From NCBI RefSeq assembly GCF_965237655.1, contig NZ_CBDEGB010000002.1:992001-1056000 (forward strand): 64,000 bases of DNA, given 5' to 3'. Below are positions 1 to 8,636 of this stretch, piece by piece. The DNA comes from Poriferisodalis sp965237655. GTDB taxonomy: Bacteria > Actinomycetota > Acidimicrobiia > Acidimicrobiales > Poriferisodalaceae. Each line of letters opens with the position of its first letter. The first letter of the stretch is position 1. The translations under genes and the position numbers were made by a program. The notes under the pieces are model-generated. The model was not told the DNA's origin and made no database searches. It was given only the letters and a program-made list of their open reading frames with translations.

Positions 1-9
1 ATATAAGGA

Positions 10-270
10 ATGACCACAAACTCTGCATATAAGGAATGCGAAGATCCTGAAGACACTCAGAAGTTGATTCAGATGCAATCTGATTTCTGCGGCTGCGAGT
101 TCGACAAGAGAGCCGGACAATGCAGAGGCTATCGCTTTAGTGCTTTCACAGATCTGATTCACTCCCTGATGTGTTCTGACGGTTGGATCCCGTCAATCGA
201 CCCCGAGAAATACGGCAATGAAGCTTTGTGTTTCCACCCTGACCACCCGATACATGAAAGGTGGAGGTGA
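10..270 (+). CDS. Small hypothetical protein (86 aa)
   Basis: I do not recognise this protein. It has four cysteines in the first 40 residues (around 10, 27, 29 and 38), no membrane segment and no signal peptide. The frame is closed by a TAA at 4-6, so the ATG at 10 is the first possible start. The short string atataaggaatg occurs twice, at 1 and at 27, so the ATG at 36 is an alternative start. Base composition is more AT-rich than the rest of the window, which suggests foreign origin or a non-coding stretch. A strong hairpin follows about 40 bp downstream. Confidence 0.4.
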   Translation: MTTNSAYKECEDPEDTQKLIQMQSDFCGCEFDKRAGQCRGYRFSAFTDLIHSLMCSDGWIPSIDPEKYGNEALCFHPDHPIHERWR

Positions 271-311
271 ATAAAGCCTCATAGCCTCAACTGGTAGCAG
301 AACAGCTCTAA

Positions 312-353
312 CAGGCCCGCCACCCCTTCTCCGAGGACGGGGTGGCGGGCCTG
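312..353. terminator. Perfect 15-bp hairpin, probable terminator
   Basis: Bases 312-326 and 339-353 are perfectly complementary around a 12-nt loop, giving a very GC-rich stem. No T-run follows on either strand, which is common for actinobacterial terminator hairpins. It lies 42 bp after the stop of the small ORF and upstream of the DUF222 gene, so it may isolate the two. Confidence 0.6.
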
Positions 354-386
354 AATCAAGACTGTGAAGTAAAGTGTTGAGATGGT

Positions 387-716
387 CTATGGGAGTTCAG
401 CTGTGAGTGGCGGCGACTCGCTGGCGTATTCACATGCAGCTCGGTTGTCGCGCAAGTTCAGTGAGTTGTCAATGTCTCGGTGATCGCCATCAAGTCTGGT
501 TATACGCGACATCCAGTTCATCGCGTAAACGAATGCCCTGGGGTCGTGCGCCATCGTCCGGCTTTCGCTGAAGCACTTTCGATCCTTTGAGAGCCACATT
601 TTGACGCACATATGAATTGAGCTACGACCAATTTGCCGTGGACCCATTTCTCGCCTCCATTCTCGAAGATTCACTGAAATTGAAGCGCGCGAGTGTTTGC
701 AATTGATGACGTACAA
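387..716 (-). CDS. Doubtful hypothetical ORF (109 aa)
   Basis: This open frame fills the interval between the hairpin and the HNH gene on the opposite strand. The part after the internal Met near residue 24 has a varied composition rich in Arg and Asp, but I recognise no domain. Its 5' end would overlap the promoter of the divergent HNH gene. Apart from this frame, 354-719 shows nothing. It may be spurious. Confidence 0.2.
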   Translation of the reverse strand: MYVINCKHSRASISVNLREWRREMGPRQIGRSSIHMCVKMWLSKDRKCFSESRTMAHDPRAFVYAMNWMSRITRLDGDHRDIDNSLNLRDNRAACEYASESPPLTAELP

Positions 717-731
717 GTGTATGCTTTATCT

Positions 732-2060
732 ATGTTCATCAACCCGCCTGTGTATCGCAGTTACGGCAACGGATCGGCTGACGGCACAGTCAACTCGACC
801 GGCGACGGCGACGGTGTCGACGCTGCGTTCGACGACGTTGCCGATGTAAATCTGTGCGAGCTCAGTGCTCGCGATCTGATGGACCGGGTCGTGGGTCTGG
901 TGGCTGAGCGGAACCGTATCGAGGGGGAGTATCTCGCGTCTTTGGGTGAGCTGGCGTCACGCAATGGCGCTCAGTCTGCGGCGTACCAGTTGCGGGAGCT
1001 GACCCGCATGAACGGCCCTCAGGCACGCACCGAAGCCCGGCTCGCCGAGAGCCTCGTCGAGCACGACATGACCGCCACGCTCGATGCGCTCAAGTGCGGG
1101 GAGATCCAGACGTCTCACGCGAAGGTGATCGCACGGGAGGCTCCTAAGAAGCATCGTCGCAGCGAAGAAGAGTTCTTGGAGCTGTGCGGGGCGTATCCCT
1201 CTGACACGGTTGCGCGTCACCCGTTTGCCTATGTGAGCCAGCAGGTGTACGCGGATATTGAGGCAGAGTCCACTGCGAAGGGACTTGGCCCGGTCGACGC
1301 GGAGCTCGAGTTGCAGCGCGCCGAGCGCTCGGGATCGATGCGGCTGGGCGCCGACGGCATGTGGCATCTGTGGGCCACGTTCGATTTCATCACCGGCCGT
1401 CACCTCAACGCGACGATCCAAGCCGCGATGCGAACGCTGCGCCGCCGCGCCACCGATGACGCCAGCGGCACCGGCCGTGCCGGCATCGACGTCGACGGCA
1501 GCCTCGGCAGCGACATCGAGCCGACGAGTGCTCAGCTCGCTGCCGATGCGATCGGCGCGCTCATCACCGGCTCCGCCAAGGTGCGGCGGGCGAACACGAG
1601 CCTGGTGATAGTGGCTGACTACGACATCGTGAACGATCGGCTCGCCAACCCCCGCCTTGACGACGGCACGCCGCTGTCAGCGCGGATGCTCGCTGAGCAC
1701 GCCGTTGACGCAAAGGTGTTGCCTGCCGTGTTCAAGGCCGACTGGTCCGAGCTGGCCCTGGGTCGCGCTCGCAACGCCAGCGACGCCCAGCGGCTCGTGC
1801 TTGCTGTCCGCGACGGGGGCTGCATCGGCTGTGAGCTCACCAGCGAGCACACTCAAGCTCACCACATCGACTATTTCGAGAACGGCGGCCTCACCGAGAT
1901 TCCCAATCTGGCGTCGATGTGCGAGCCGTGCCACTTGGACCTGCACCAACACGACCGCCATATCCACACCCCACCCGACGGCCGCCCCCGGCTGCTGCCG
2001 CCAGAACCCCACAACACCAGCCGGCCCGCCCGAGCACCAGCCACCGCCCGCAGCCCATAA
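732..2060 (+). CDS. DUF222 / HNH endonuclease domain protein (13E12-like)
   Basis: The N-terminal two thirds resembles DUF222 of the actinobacterial 13E12 repeat family. The C-terminal part is an HNH nuclease module: a CxxC pair, then AHHID, an Asn-Leu segment and a second CxxC followed by HLDLHQH, so both zinc cysteine pairs and the catalytic His are present. The family is common in actinobacterial genomes, often in multicopy, and its role is unknown. I chose the ATG at 732 because TATGCT lies 6 nt before it; a GTG at 693 is the longer option. The last codons and the stop lie inside the first copy of an 83-bp tandem repeat, so the Pro/Arg-rich C-terminus comes from repeat DNA. Confidence 0.85.
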   Translation: MFINPPVYRSYGNGSADGTVNSTGDGDGVDAAFDDVADVNLCELSARDLMDRVVGLVAERNRIEGEYLASLGELASRNGAQSAAYQLRELTRMNGPQARTEARLAESLVEHDMTATLDALKCGEIQTSHAKVIAREAPKKHRRSEEEFLELCGAYPSDTVARHPFAYVSQQVYADIEAESTAKGLGPVDAELELQRAERSGSMRLGADGMWHLWATFDFITGRHLNATIQAAMRTLRRRATDDASGTGRAGIDVDGSLGSDIEPTSAQLAADAIGALITGSAKVRRANTSLVIVADYDIVNDRLANPRLDDGTPLSARMLAEHAVDAKVLPAVFKADWSELALGRARNASDAQRLVLAVRDGGCIGCELTSEHTQAHHIDYFENGGLTEIPNLASMCEPCHLDLHQHDRHIHTPPDGRPRLLPPEPHNTSRPARAPATARSP

Positions 2061-2184
2061 CCACACCTGGGGCAAGCGCAACCCCGGCCCGTCCGAGCAC
2101 GAGCCGGCCCGCCCGAGCACCAGCCACCGCCCGCAGCCCATAACCACACCTGGGGCAAGCGCAACCCCGGCCCGTCCGAGCACG
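2019..2184. repeat. Two 83-bp tandem direct repeats
   Basis: Copy 1 (2019-2101) and copy 2 (2102-2184) are essentially identical, and a short partial third copy of about 10 bp follows. Copy 1 contains the stop codon of the HNH gene. The rest of 2185-2283 shows no gene. Confidence 0.9.
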
Positions 2185-2283
2185 AGCCACCGCCCGAGAG
2201 GTATTCAAGAAGCGTTACCGGGCAACCGCAGGCTGAGTCAGTCTTGAGCCCAGCCGTGACCCGGCCGACGTTGCGCTGGGTCC

Positions 2284-2574
2284 ATGTCTCGCCGTGACGC
2301 GATCCTTCATCGCCACCGTGAGGAAATCCGAGTGGCGGCGAACCGGAACAACGCGTCTTCGATCGCGTTGGTTGGCTCGGTCGCGCGCGGCACCGACGGC
2401 CCGGACAGCGACTGCGACTTCGTGTGCGAGTTCGCCTCAGGAACGACGCTCTTGGACATCGCCGGGCTGGAGCTCGACCTCATCGACCTGCTCGGATGCG
2501 AGGTCGACGTCTGTTCAGTTCGCACTCTCGAGGCCCCCTATGACTTGATGCTGGGGGACGCGATCACGCTATAA
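2284..2574 (+). CDS. MNT-type nucleotidyltransferase antitoxin (copy 1)
   Basis: This is a minimal nucleotidyltransferase of 96 aa with the GSVARG signature followed by SDCDF, the Gx10DxD metal-binding pattern. In HEPN/MNT modules the MNT protein is an antitoxin that in studied cases AMPylates or blocks its HEPN RNase partner. The HEPN reading frame follows directly. Two paralogous MNT genes occur at 48889-49179 and 51126-51416, all sharing an E(A/P)PY..M..DAI C-terminus. No leaderless hexamer precedes this copy, unlike the other two. Confidence 0.85.
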   Translation: MSRRDAILHRHREEIRVAANRNNASSIALVGSVARGTDGPDSDCDFVCEFASGTTLLDIAGLELDLIDLLGCEVDVCSVRTLEAPYDLMLGDAITL

Positions 2575-2918
2575 GCCGCAGCGACTCCGAGCGCATCGGC
2601 GACATCCTCTCCGCAGCCGAGATCGCAAGCAAAGTCGCAGCCGAAGGCAGGCAGGCTTTCCTCAGCAACTGGAAGAACATCCCTACCGCTGAACGCGCTC
2701 TGCACATCATCGGCGAAGCCGCCACCAAGCTCTCGGACGAGACCACCGCCCGGTACCCCGATGTGCCGTGGAGACAGATCCGGAGGCTTCGCACGCTCAT
2801 CACACACGAGTACCACAAGGTCGACCACGAGGCGCTCTGGGAGACCTTGGAGAAGAGTGTGCCGACACTGGTCAGAACGATTCGGGAAGGCCCCCAAGCG
2901 TCGCCGCCATCGGGATAG
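2571..2918 (+). pseudogene. HEPN toxin (copy 1), start codon lost
   Basis: The frame encodes a complete HEPN protein of about 115 residues containing RTLITHEYH, the Rx4H ribonuclease motif, but no ATG, GTG or TTG exists between the upstream in-frame stop (2541-2543) and the domain. In paralogue copy 3 the MNT stop and HEPN start overlap as ATGA. Here the same spot reads ATAA, so one G-to-A change at 2573 would remove the HEPN start while keeping a stop for the antitoxin. Translation from ATA, or a -1 shift at the G5 run at 2553, cannot be excluded. Confidence 0.75.
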
Positions 2919-3023
2919 GCGCACACGTCGCTGCGAGGGCCAGCGGGACTGTTGATCAATCCGGCGACCTCTGTTGCCCCGGGCCATGCCTTGCTGTCAC
3001 ACCCGCCCTCTACCGTGCAGGCC

Positions 3024-3953
3024 ATGACCAGTGCACCCCGCAGCAGCGCGATGGCCCCATCGGCGGGCTTGCCACGGCTGGCGGCGTTCGACATCGACGG
3101 AACGCTCATCGGCCGCAGCGGCGTGCCGACCAGCCGGACGATCGATGCGCTGGACGCACTGGCCGCCGCAGGGGTCATGACCGTGATCGCGACCGGCCGT
3201 CCCTGGCCCCAGGTCGAGCCGCTGGCGCGGCGCGCTCGCGGGGTGTCGTATGCCGTCTGCCTCAATGGTGCGGTGGTGATGGACGCCCGGGCGGCAGAGC
3301 AGGTGGCCGATCGTTCTATGACCCATTCCGAGGCCATCGAGGCGGCGGAGATCGCTCGCAAGCTCTTGCCGGAGGTGCGATTGGGGCTGGACATGGCCGA
3401 TGGTCGGCATCTGTGGGAGCACAACTTCGTGCCAGACATGCCGGCTGGGCTTGCGGCCGATCTGCGGATCGACCGAGTGGACGACGCCATTGCCGCCGTC
3501 GACGGACCCGTGCTGACGTGGTTGGTCGAAACGCCGGGCACCGAGATGATGACCGCCGTTGGCGAGCTGGCACCGGAGATGCCGCTGGGCACCGAGATCC
3601 GACCGTCGGGCCTCGACCTCGCCGAGATTGCCGCCGCCGGAGTGAACAAGTCGACCGGGCTGGAGATTGTGTGCCAGCGCTACGGCATCAAACCGGCCGA
3701 CGTAGTGGCATTCGGCGACGGGTTGAACGACATTGACATGCTGCGCTGGGCGGGTCGCTCGGTCGCAATGACCAATGCTCCGCCCGAGGTGCGTGCTGTG
3801 GCCGACCTTGTCGCACCGAGCAATGAATCCGAGGGCGTCGCGGTTGTCGTGGAGGCGATGCTGACCGGCGGGGGCTGGCCTCCTGACATCGGGGCTGACA
3901 CGGTCGGAAGTGCGTCGGCAGCGATGCCGCAACGCGGGGGTTTCGATGGCTGA
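3024..3953 (+). CDS. HAD-superfamily phosphatase, Cof type
   Basis: The N-terminus carries FDIDGTL, the DxD nucleophile motif of HAD phosphatases. The C-terminal part carries VAFGDGLNDIDML, the Mg-binding motif of Cof-type IIB enzymes. The large cap insertion between them fits sugar-phosphate or nucleotide phosphatases of this family; the substrate is unknown. The ATG at 3024 is supported by TACCGT 7 nt upstream. It overlaps the next gene by 8 bp, suggesting co-translation. Confidence 0.85.
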   Translation: MTSAPRSSAMAPSAGLPRLAAFDIDGTLIGRSGVPTSRTIDALDALAAAGVMTVIATGRPWPQVEPLARRARGVSYAVCLNGAVVMDARAAEQVADRSMTHSEAIEAAEIARKLLPEVRLGLDMADGRHLWEHNFVPDMPAGLAADLRIDRVDDAIAAVDGPVLTWLVETPGTEMMTAVGELAPEMPLGTEIRPSGLDLAEIAAAGVNKSTGLEIVCQRYGIKPADVVAFGDGLNDIDMLRWAGRSVAMTNAPPEVRAVADLVAPSNESEGVAVVVEAMLTGGGWPPDIGADTVGSASAAMPQRGGFDG

Positions 3954-4467
3954 GGGGGACGGCAATACGCCAACGGATGGACTGGCTGCGCAAGACGATT
4001 CAGGCAGCGACCGGTCTCGCCGCGCGCCGGTGTGGGAGCGGGCTCGTCGGGCCATGGCCGACCACAACGCCAAGGCCCCCAGGGGGCCGATGGGCATTCC
4101 CGAGGCCGCTGAGGCTGATGCGCCAAACGACGATCAGTCCGACGCGGCTGAGGGGGCAACTGCTGAGCTGGTGCTGGAGCGCATCCATCACTACCGCGAC
4201 ACCATCCGCAGCTACCAGGTCGTCATCGAGGGCCAGCGAGTCGGACAGATCCGCGACAACAAGACCGAGAGCTACCTCTTGCGGCCCGGCAGTTACACGC
4301 TGAAGCTGCAGCTGCTGTGGATCTTCAGCCCCAGAGTCGTCGTGGAACTGCCTGCGGGAAGGCAGACGCGGATGATCTGCGGTCCCAACGGCGGGATCAT
4401 GCAGGCCTGGCGGCTGTTCTTCGCTCCTACTACCGCCATCTTCCTGAGATTCGTTGAGGAAGTGTGA
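3946..4467 (+). CDS. Hypothetical protein, 173 aa
   Basis: I do not recognise the family. The first 75 residues are acidic, Ala/Asp-rich and probably disordered. The C-terminal 95 residues look like a compact beta-rich domain with a hydrophobic tail, and the pattern YQVVIEGQRVGQI...YLLRPGSYTLKL faintly resembles PEGA-like surface domains. The ATG at 3946 overlaps the HAD gene stop by 8 bp, so the two are probably an operon. Confidence 0.65.
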   Translation: MAEGDGNTPTDGLAAQDDSGSDRSRRAPVWERARRAMADHNAKAPRGPMGIPEAAEADAPNDDQSDAAEGATAELVLERIHHYRDTIRSYQVVIEGQRVGQIRDNKTESYLLRPGSYTLKLQLLWIFSPRVVVELPAGRQTRMICGPNGGIMQAWRLFFAPTTAIFLRFVEEV

Positions 4468-4631
4468 GACACGGCCTCGATCATGCTGCGCGGACACCCG
4501 ACCAGTCCTGCGCGGCCGTTTATTCGGCGAACCATGAGCAACAAAAATAACAATAACTAACAAAGCCAACAAGCGCTATCAGCAGCAGCTAGTGTGAGTC
4601 GTCGCTGACCCTGGAGAAGCCGAGTCGACAG
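4468..4631. other. Intergenic spacer with AT-rich tract
   Basis: This 164-bp spacer contains an A-rich, low-complexity tract at about 4530-4566 that stands out against the GC-rich surroundings. A GGAG-like element lies about 13 nt before the ATG at 4632. I see no RNA gene. Confidence 0.5.
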
Positions 4632-5831
4632 ATGCGACCGCTCAACCCCTTCGCCCCCACGTTCGGTGCCGCTCCGCCTGTGCTGGCGGGACGAGACGGC
4701 ATCTTGCGTGACGTGTTGGACGCCTTGACGACGGGGCCGACGCACCCGAGCTACACATCTCTGCTGCTGGGGCGGCGCGGATCCGGCAAGACCGTGGCCT
4801 TGGAGGCTCTCCGATCCTCGGCACAGGAGAACGGCTGGCTGACGATCTCCGAAGCGGCGGTGACCCGCGGACTTCTGAACCGGCTGGCTCACAGCACCGC
4901 AGAGCACCTGAACAAGATCCTGGATGAGTTGACCGTCGAGACGACCCGTGACCTCGCTGCAGCGGGCATCGGAGTCGGCCCCGACTACAACCCCGAGGCC
5001 GACTTGTCGAGGCGGCTGACCAACGTGCTGCGCGCGCTGGCAAGCCATCTCGCAGCAACCGGTGCCGGCCTCGTTGTCACGGTGGACGAGCTGCACGCTG
5101 GTGAGGTCGGCGAGCTCAGGATGCTCGGAGTCACGGTGCAGGACGTCACACGGGTGGAACAGCTGCCGCTGGCCTTCGTCGGCGCGGGGTTGCCGACGCT
5201 CGAGGACACGCTGCTGGCCGACTCGAGTATCACGTTCCTGCAGCGATGTGCTCGCTATGACATTGGCTTCCTTGAGCCTCCCGCAGCAGCTGCGGCGCTG
5301 GCAGAGCCGATCCGCCAGCGCGGTGGCCAGATGTCGTCGGGAGCAGTCGATCACGCCGTGAACACCTCGCAGGGGTACCCGTTCTTGATCCAGCTCGTCG
5401 GCTTCCACGCCTGGGAGGCGGCTGAGGATCCGACATCAGAGGTAACGCTCGAAGACGTCACGTCAGGCGCCGCAACTGCACTCAGGCAGGTCGGACAGCT
5501 CGTCGTGGCCCCGATGTGGAAGGACTTGCCCGACGGCGCCAGAAGGTTCCTGGTTGCCATGGCCGTCGACGATGCTGTCTCACGCATGGCCGCCATCGCC
5601 AAGCGACTCGGGGCAAGCAGCGGGTACGCGAGCGTGTACCGGCAACGGCTCATCAAGGCCGGCATGGTCACTCCAGAAGGCCACGGCAGGCTCGACTTCG
5701 TGCTTGCCGCTGCACGGCAGTGGATCAGAGGACTTGACGAGTTTCCCCTCGTTTGCGAGTCATTGAGGCTCGCGGACGGGGACCCAATCGGATTCGCGAG
5801 ACCCACGCCGGCAACGAGTCCGGATCGCTAG
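4632..5831 (+). CDS. Orphan AAA+ ATPase (Orc1/Cdc6-like fold)
   Basis: An ATPase of 399 aa with a Walker A motif (GRRGSGKT, about residue 51) and a Walker B motif VVTVDELH (about residue 152), followed by a C-terminal half with winged-helix character. The layout resembles AAA_16 / Orc1-like ATPases found alone in bacterial accessory regions. No partner gene adjoins it, and the substrate is unknown. Such orphan ATPases have been linked to mobile elements and defence, but nothing here proves that. Confidence 0.7.
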   Translation: MRPLNPFAPTFGAAPPVLAGRDGILRDVLDALTTGPTHPSYTSLLLGRRGSGKTVALEALRSSAQENGWLTISEAAVTRGLLNRLAHSTAEHLNKILDELTVETTRDLAAAGIGVGPDYNPEADLSRRLTNVLRALASHLAATGAGLVVTVDELHAGEVGELRMLGVTVQDVTRVEQLPLAFVGAGLPTLEDTLLADSSITFLQRCARYDIGFLEPPAAAAALAEPIRQRGGQMSSGAVDHAVNTSQGYPFLIQLVGFHAWEAAEDPTSEVTLEDVTSGAATALRQVGQLVVAPMWKDLPDGARRFLVAMAVDDAVSRMAAIAKRLGASSGYASVYRQRLIKAGMVTPEGHGRLDFVLAAARQWIRGLDEFPLVCESLRLADGDPIGFARPTPATSPDR

Positions 5832-5900
5832 ACGTCTCTCGGGGGACGAGTTCGAAGAGGGCGGCGATCCGAACAAGGGCCGACGGTAGTGTTCGGCGCC

Positions 5901-7178
5901 ATGGGCGAGCGGCAGGCAACGGTTGGCGCAACCTCGGATGGCGATCTCAGGGCCGAGCTCGACGCATGGCTTGCGGACAACTGGGATCCCGACATCAGCG
6001 TGCGGGAGTGGTGGCAGTGGCTCGCGTCCGCCGGACTGTCGAACCCCACCCTCGGTGAGCCCTACGGCCGAGGCTGGGGCCGCAGCGAGACACGTGTGCT
6101 GGTCGAAGCCATTCGCTCTGCAGGTGCCATCGGCTCACCGGCAGGGCTGGGCATGCTGCTCGCCGCCCCGACGATTCTTGAGCACGGGACGCCTGACCAA
6201 ATTGAGCGATTTGTGCCGAACATCCTCAATGGGACCGACTCGTGGTGCCAGCTGTTCTCCGAGCCTGGAGCCGGCAGCGACCTCGCCGGACTCCAAACCA
6301 AGGCGGTTCGCGACGGCGATGAGTGGATCGTCAGCGGCCAGAAAGTGTGGACCTCCGAAGGCGAGCACGCGGACCTGGGCATGCTCGTTGCTCGTACCGA
6401 TCCTGAGTCGCCCAAACACCGCGGGCTCACGTGGTTCGCCTTCGACATGGCCACCGAAGGCGTCGAAGTCCGGCCCTTGCGCGAGATGACCGGCCGGTCG
6501 TTGTTCAACGAGGTGTTCATCGATGGGGCACGGGTGCCCCACGCCAACATCATCGGCGAGCTCAACGACGGCTGGCGCGTCACCAACACCACGCTGGCCG
6601 TCGAGCGAGCAGGTATCGGTGGCAGCCATGGCCTTGCGTATGCAGCCGCACACCCTGGATCGATTGCAGGACACTTGGACGAACCGGCGGGAGCCTTCCG
6701 CGGCAAGCGTCTGCCGCTCGCCGCAGGCGGTGTGGGTCCCGGAACACTGGGGCAGCTCACCTCCGAGGCACGCCAGCGTGGCCGTGCCGCGGACCCAGTC
6801 GTCCGACAGGAGCTCGCGGCTCTGCACACCGATCTCGAGGTGATGCGGCTATCGGCAATGCGCGGGCGACAGCGATCTCAGCGCACCGGCGGCGAGGGCA
6901 ACCTGGCGAAGCTGCGCATGACGGCCGCCCTGCGCCGGGCCCGGTCGCTCGCCAGCACCATCCTCGGCGCAGATATGACGTTGTGGGGGGCCGACGCGGC
7001 TACCGACGGCGTGCTGCAGGAGATGACGGTCTTCTCACCGGCGCCGTCGATCTACGGCGGCACCGACGAGATCCAGCGAAACATCTTGGGCGAACGGGTG
7101 CTGGGACTCCCCAGGGAACCCGGTCCCGATCCATCCATACCCTTCCGGGAACTTCCCCAGAACGCCACTTCTTGGTAG
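5901..7178 (+). CDS. Acyl-CoA dehydrogenase
   Basis: A flavoprotein of 425 aa of the acyl-CoA dehydrogenase family, which introduces the alpha-beta double bond in acyl-CoA thioesters. Visible family patterns are QLFSEPGAGSDLA, the WTSEGEHADLGMLVART strand, and a C-terminal IYGGTDEIQRNILGERVLGLP. At the position of the medium-chain catalytic Glu there is Gly (YGGT), so the base is probably a Glu elsewhere, as in long-chain and isovaleryl enzymes. The ATG at 5901 lies 8 nt after TAGTGT; the upstream GTG at 5889 falls inside that hexamer and is less likely. The gene stands alone. Confidence 0.9.
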   Translation: MGERQATVGATSDGDLRAELDAWLADNWDPDISVREWWQWLASAGLSNPTLGEPYGRGWGRSETRVLVEAIRSAGAIGSPAGLGMLLAAPTILEHGTPDQIERFVPNILNGTDSWCQLFSEPGAGSDLAGLQTKAVRDGDEWIVSGQKVWTSEGEHADLGMLVARTDPESPKHRGLTWFAFDMATEGVEVRPLREMTGRSLFNEVFIDGARVPHANIIGELNDGWRVTNTTLAVERAGIGGSHGLAYAAAHPGSIAGHLDEPAGAFRGKRLPLAAGGVGPGTLGQLTSEARQRGRAADPVVRQELAALHTDLEVMRLSAMRGRQRSQRTGGEGNLAKLRMTAALRRARSLASTILGADMTLWGADAATDGVLQEMTVFSPAPSIYGGTDEIQRNILGERVLGLPREPGPDPSIPFRELPQNATSW

Positions 7179-7244
7179 CAATTCGCCCCCGGGCTACCGA
7201 CGTTGGGGCGCGGGGGCCCAGCATGCGGCGCAGAATGTGAAGCG

Positions 7245-8636
7245 GTGAGCATTCCTGAGCCGCCACGGGGACTGGAGATCCTGCCCGAAGGCGGAGCCGA
7301 TTTCGCCGGTGTGCAGGAATCTGTGATCGAGCGGCAACCGTCCTCAACGCCTCCGCGTTTGGTCACGTTGGTGGCGCTGGTCGCGGCATTGGCCGTCGCT
7401 GCGTTGATTGTGGCCTGGGTGCGCGGCGGTGGCGGCGAGCCCGATGCCGTCGAAGCTGGTGCGACCACCACGTCCGAGCCCCCGGCGACCACCACGACGG
7501 CGGCCCCCTCGCGACCGCCACGCACAACGCTTCCCCCACCGACGGCGCTCGACACGACCGTGGGCGATCTGCCGCCCGCGCGGCCCGCAGCAGAGATGAT
7601 TGCCACGCTGGCCGGCGATCCCACGGGCAACATTCGCGGCTTCCTGTATCAACTCGACCTGCTGACCGGAGCGGCGAGATACGTGCCGTTGCCTGGGCTT
7701 CCGCACACGCTGGTTGATCTCGACGGAGCGATCGTTGTGGGCATCGGACGCAACGTGATGCGAGTAGATCCCCAGACCGGAGACACTGTCGTCATCGCTG
7801 AAGACGTGACCCAAGTGCTGCCCGCCTACAGCCCACCGGGGATCGTCGCCGTGGTGCGCGGCACCGAGCATCTCTTCGCCCGAGTGATCGGCCCCGACGG
7901 CGTCTTCCGCTCTGCGGTGCAAATGCCCAACGAGGCGATCGTGCACGGCGCTCTCGGCGACCACGTCGTTGTGTCCATGGCAGGCCGTGTCATGGCACTC
8001 GACGGACGAAACTCGGCGCTCCGGCTGGGCGCCGGTCGGGTTCTCGCTGTCGGCGACGGTCATGTCGTGCGACTGCAGTGCGAGGCGTACGGCTGTCAGA
8101 TCACCGACACCGCCTTCAGTGCCAGTGTGGGTGCAGATCGTCGCGACGAATGGTGCACCGACATCTGTGAGGAGGCATCAGGCCGCTTCGGCGAGCGCGA
8201 CGACCAGGACGAGATGGCCTCCGACTGCAAGACGTTCTGCGAGGGTTACCCGATTGTCACCGGGGCGATCGACGAGCGCAGAGTGGAATTGCCGGCAGAG
8301 CTGCTCGCGGCGCGGCCGGACCGTTGGAGCGAGCAGGGATTGATGTCGCCTGACGGCAACCGCATCGCGTTACGGCTCCGGCACGGCACCGGCATGCCGG
8401 CAGGTGTGGTGGTCGTCGATCTCGACGAGAAATGGGGCCGCCATTCCCCCGAGATCGGCGTCGACCTCGGGTCCATGGCTTGGGCACCCGACAGCCGGTT
8501 CCTGCTGTACACGTTCGACGATGACGTCATGGTGTGGGATGTCGAAGCTGGGCCGGGGGAGCTCCCGTCGGGCCGTGCGCACATCGGCGAGCCGCTGGGG
8601 TACCTCATCCTGCGTGAGCCTCAACTGCCGAGCTGA
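7245..8636 (+). CDS. Membrane-anchored protein with Thr/Pro linker and propeller-like domain
   Basis: The 463-aa protein has a short cytoplasmic N-terminus, one membrane helix at about residues 41-58, and a Thr/Pro-rich linker rich in TTT and PP. The large extracytoplasmic domain shows repeated hydrophobic strands such as MAWAPDSRFLLYTFDDD, which looks like WD40/TolB-type propeller blades. A Cys-rich stretch lies near residues 280-340. I cannot name a function. I chose GTG at 7245; a TTG at 7203 is upstream. The 3' end overlaps the convergent thioesterase gene by 16 bp. Confidence 0.65.
   Translation: MSIPEPPRGLEILPEGGADFAGVQESVIERQPSSTPPRLVTLVALVAALAVAALIVAWVRGGGGEPDAVEAGATTTSEPPATTTTAAPSRPPRTTLPPPTALDTTVGDLPPARPAAEMIATLAGDPTGNIRGFLYQLDLLTGAARYVPLPGLPHTLVDLDGAIVVGIGRNVMRVDPQTGDTVVIAEDVTQVLPAYSPPGIVAVVRGTEHLFARVIGPDGVFRSAVQMPNEAIVHGALGDHVVVSMAGRVMALDGRNSALRLGAGRVLAVGDGHVVRLQCEAYGCQITDTAFSASVGADRRDEWCTDICEEASGRFGERDDQDEMASDCKTFCEGYPIVTGAIDERRVELPAELLAARPDRWSEQGLMSPDGNRIALRLRHGTGMPAGVVVVDLDEKWGRHSPEIGVDLGSMAWAPDSRFLLYTFDDDVMVWDVEAGPGELPSGRAHIGEPLGYLILREPQLPS

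Noticed and set aside
280..315. tRNA-like D-arm string (cctcaactggtagcagaac)
   Set aside because: There is no T-arm, anticodon stem or acceptor pairing in the following 80 bases; the next structure is a long GC hairpin.
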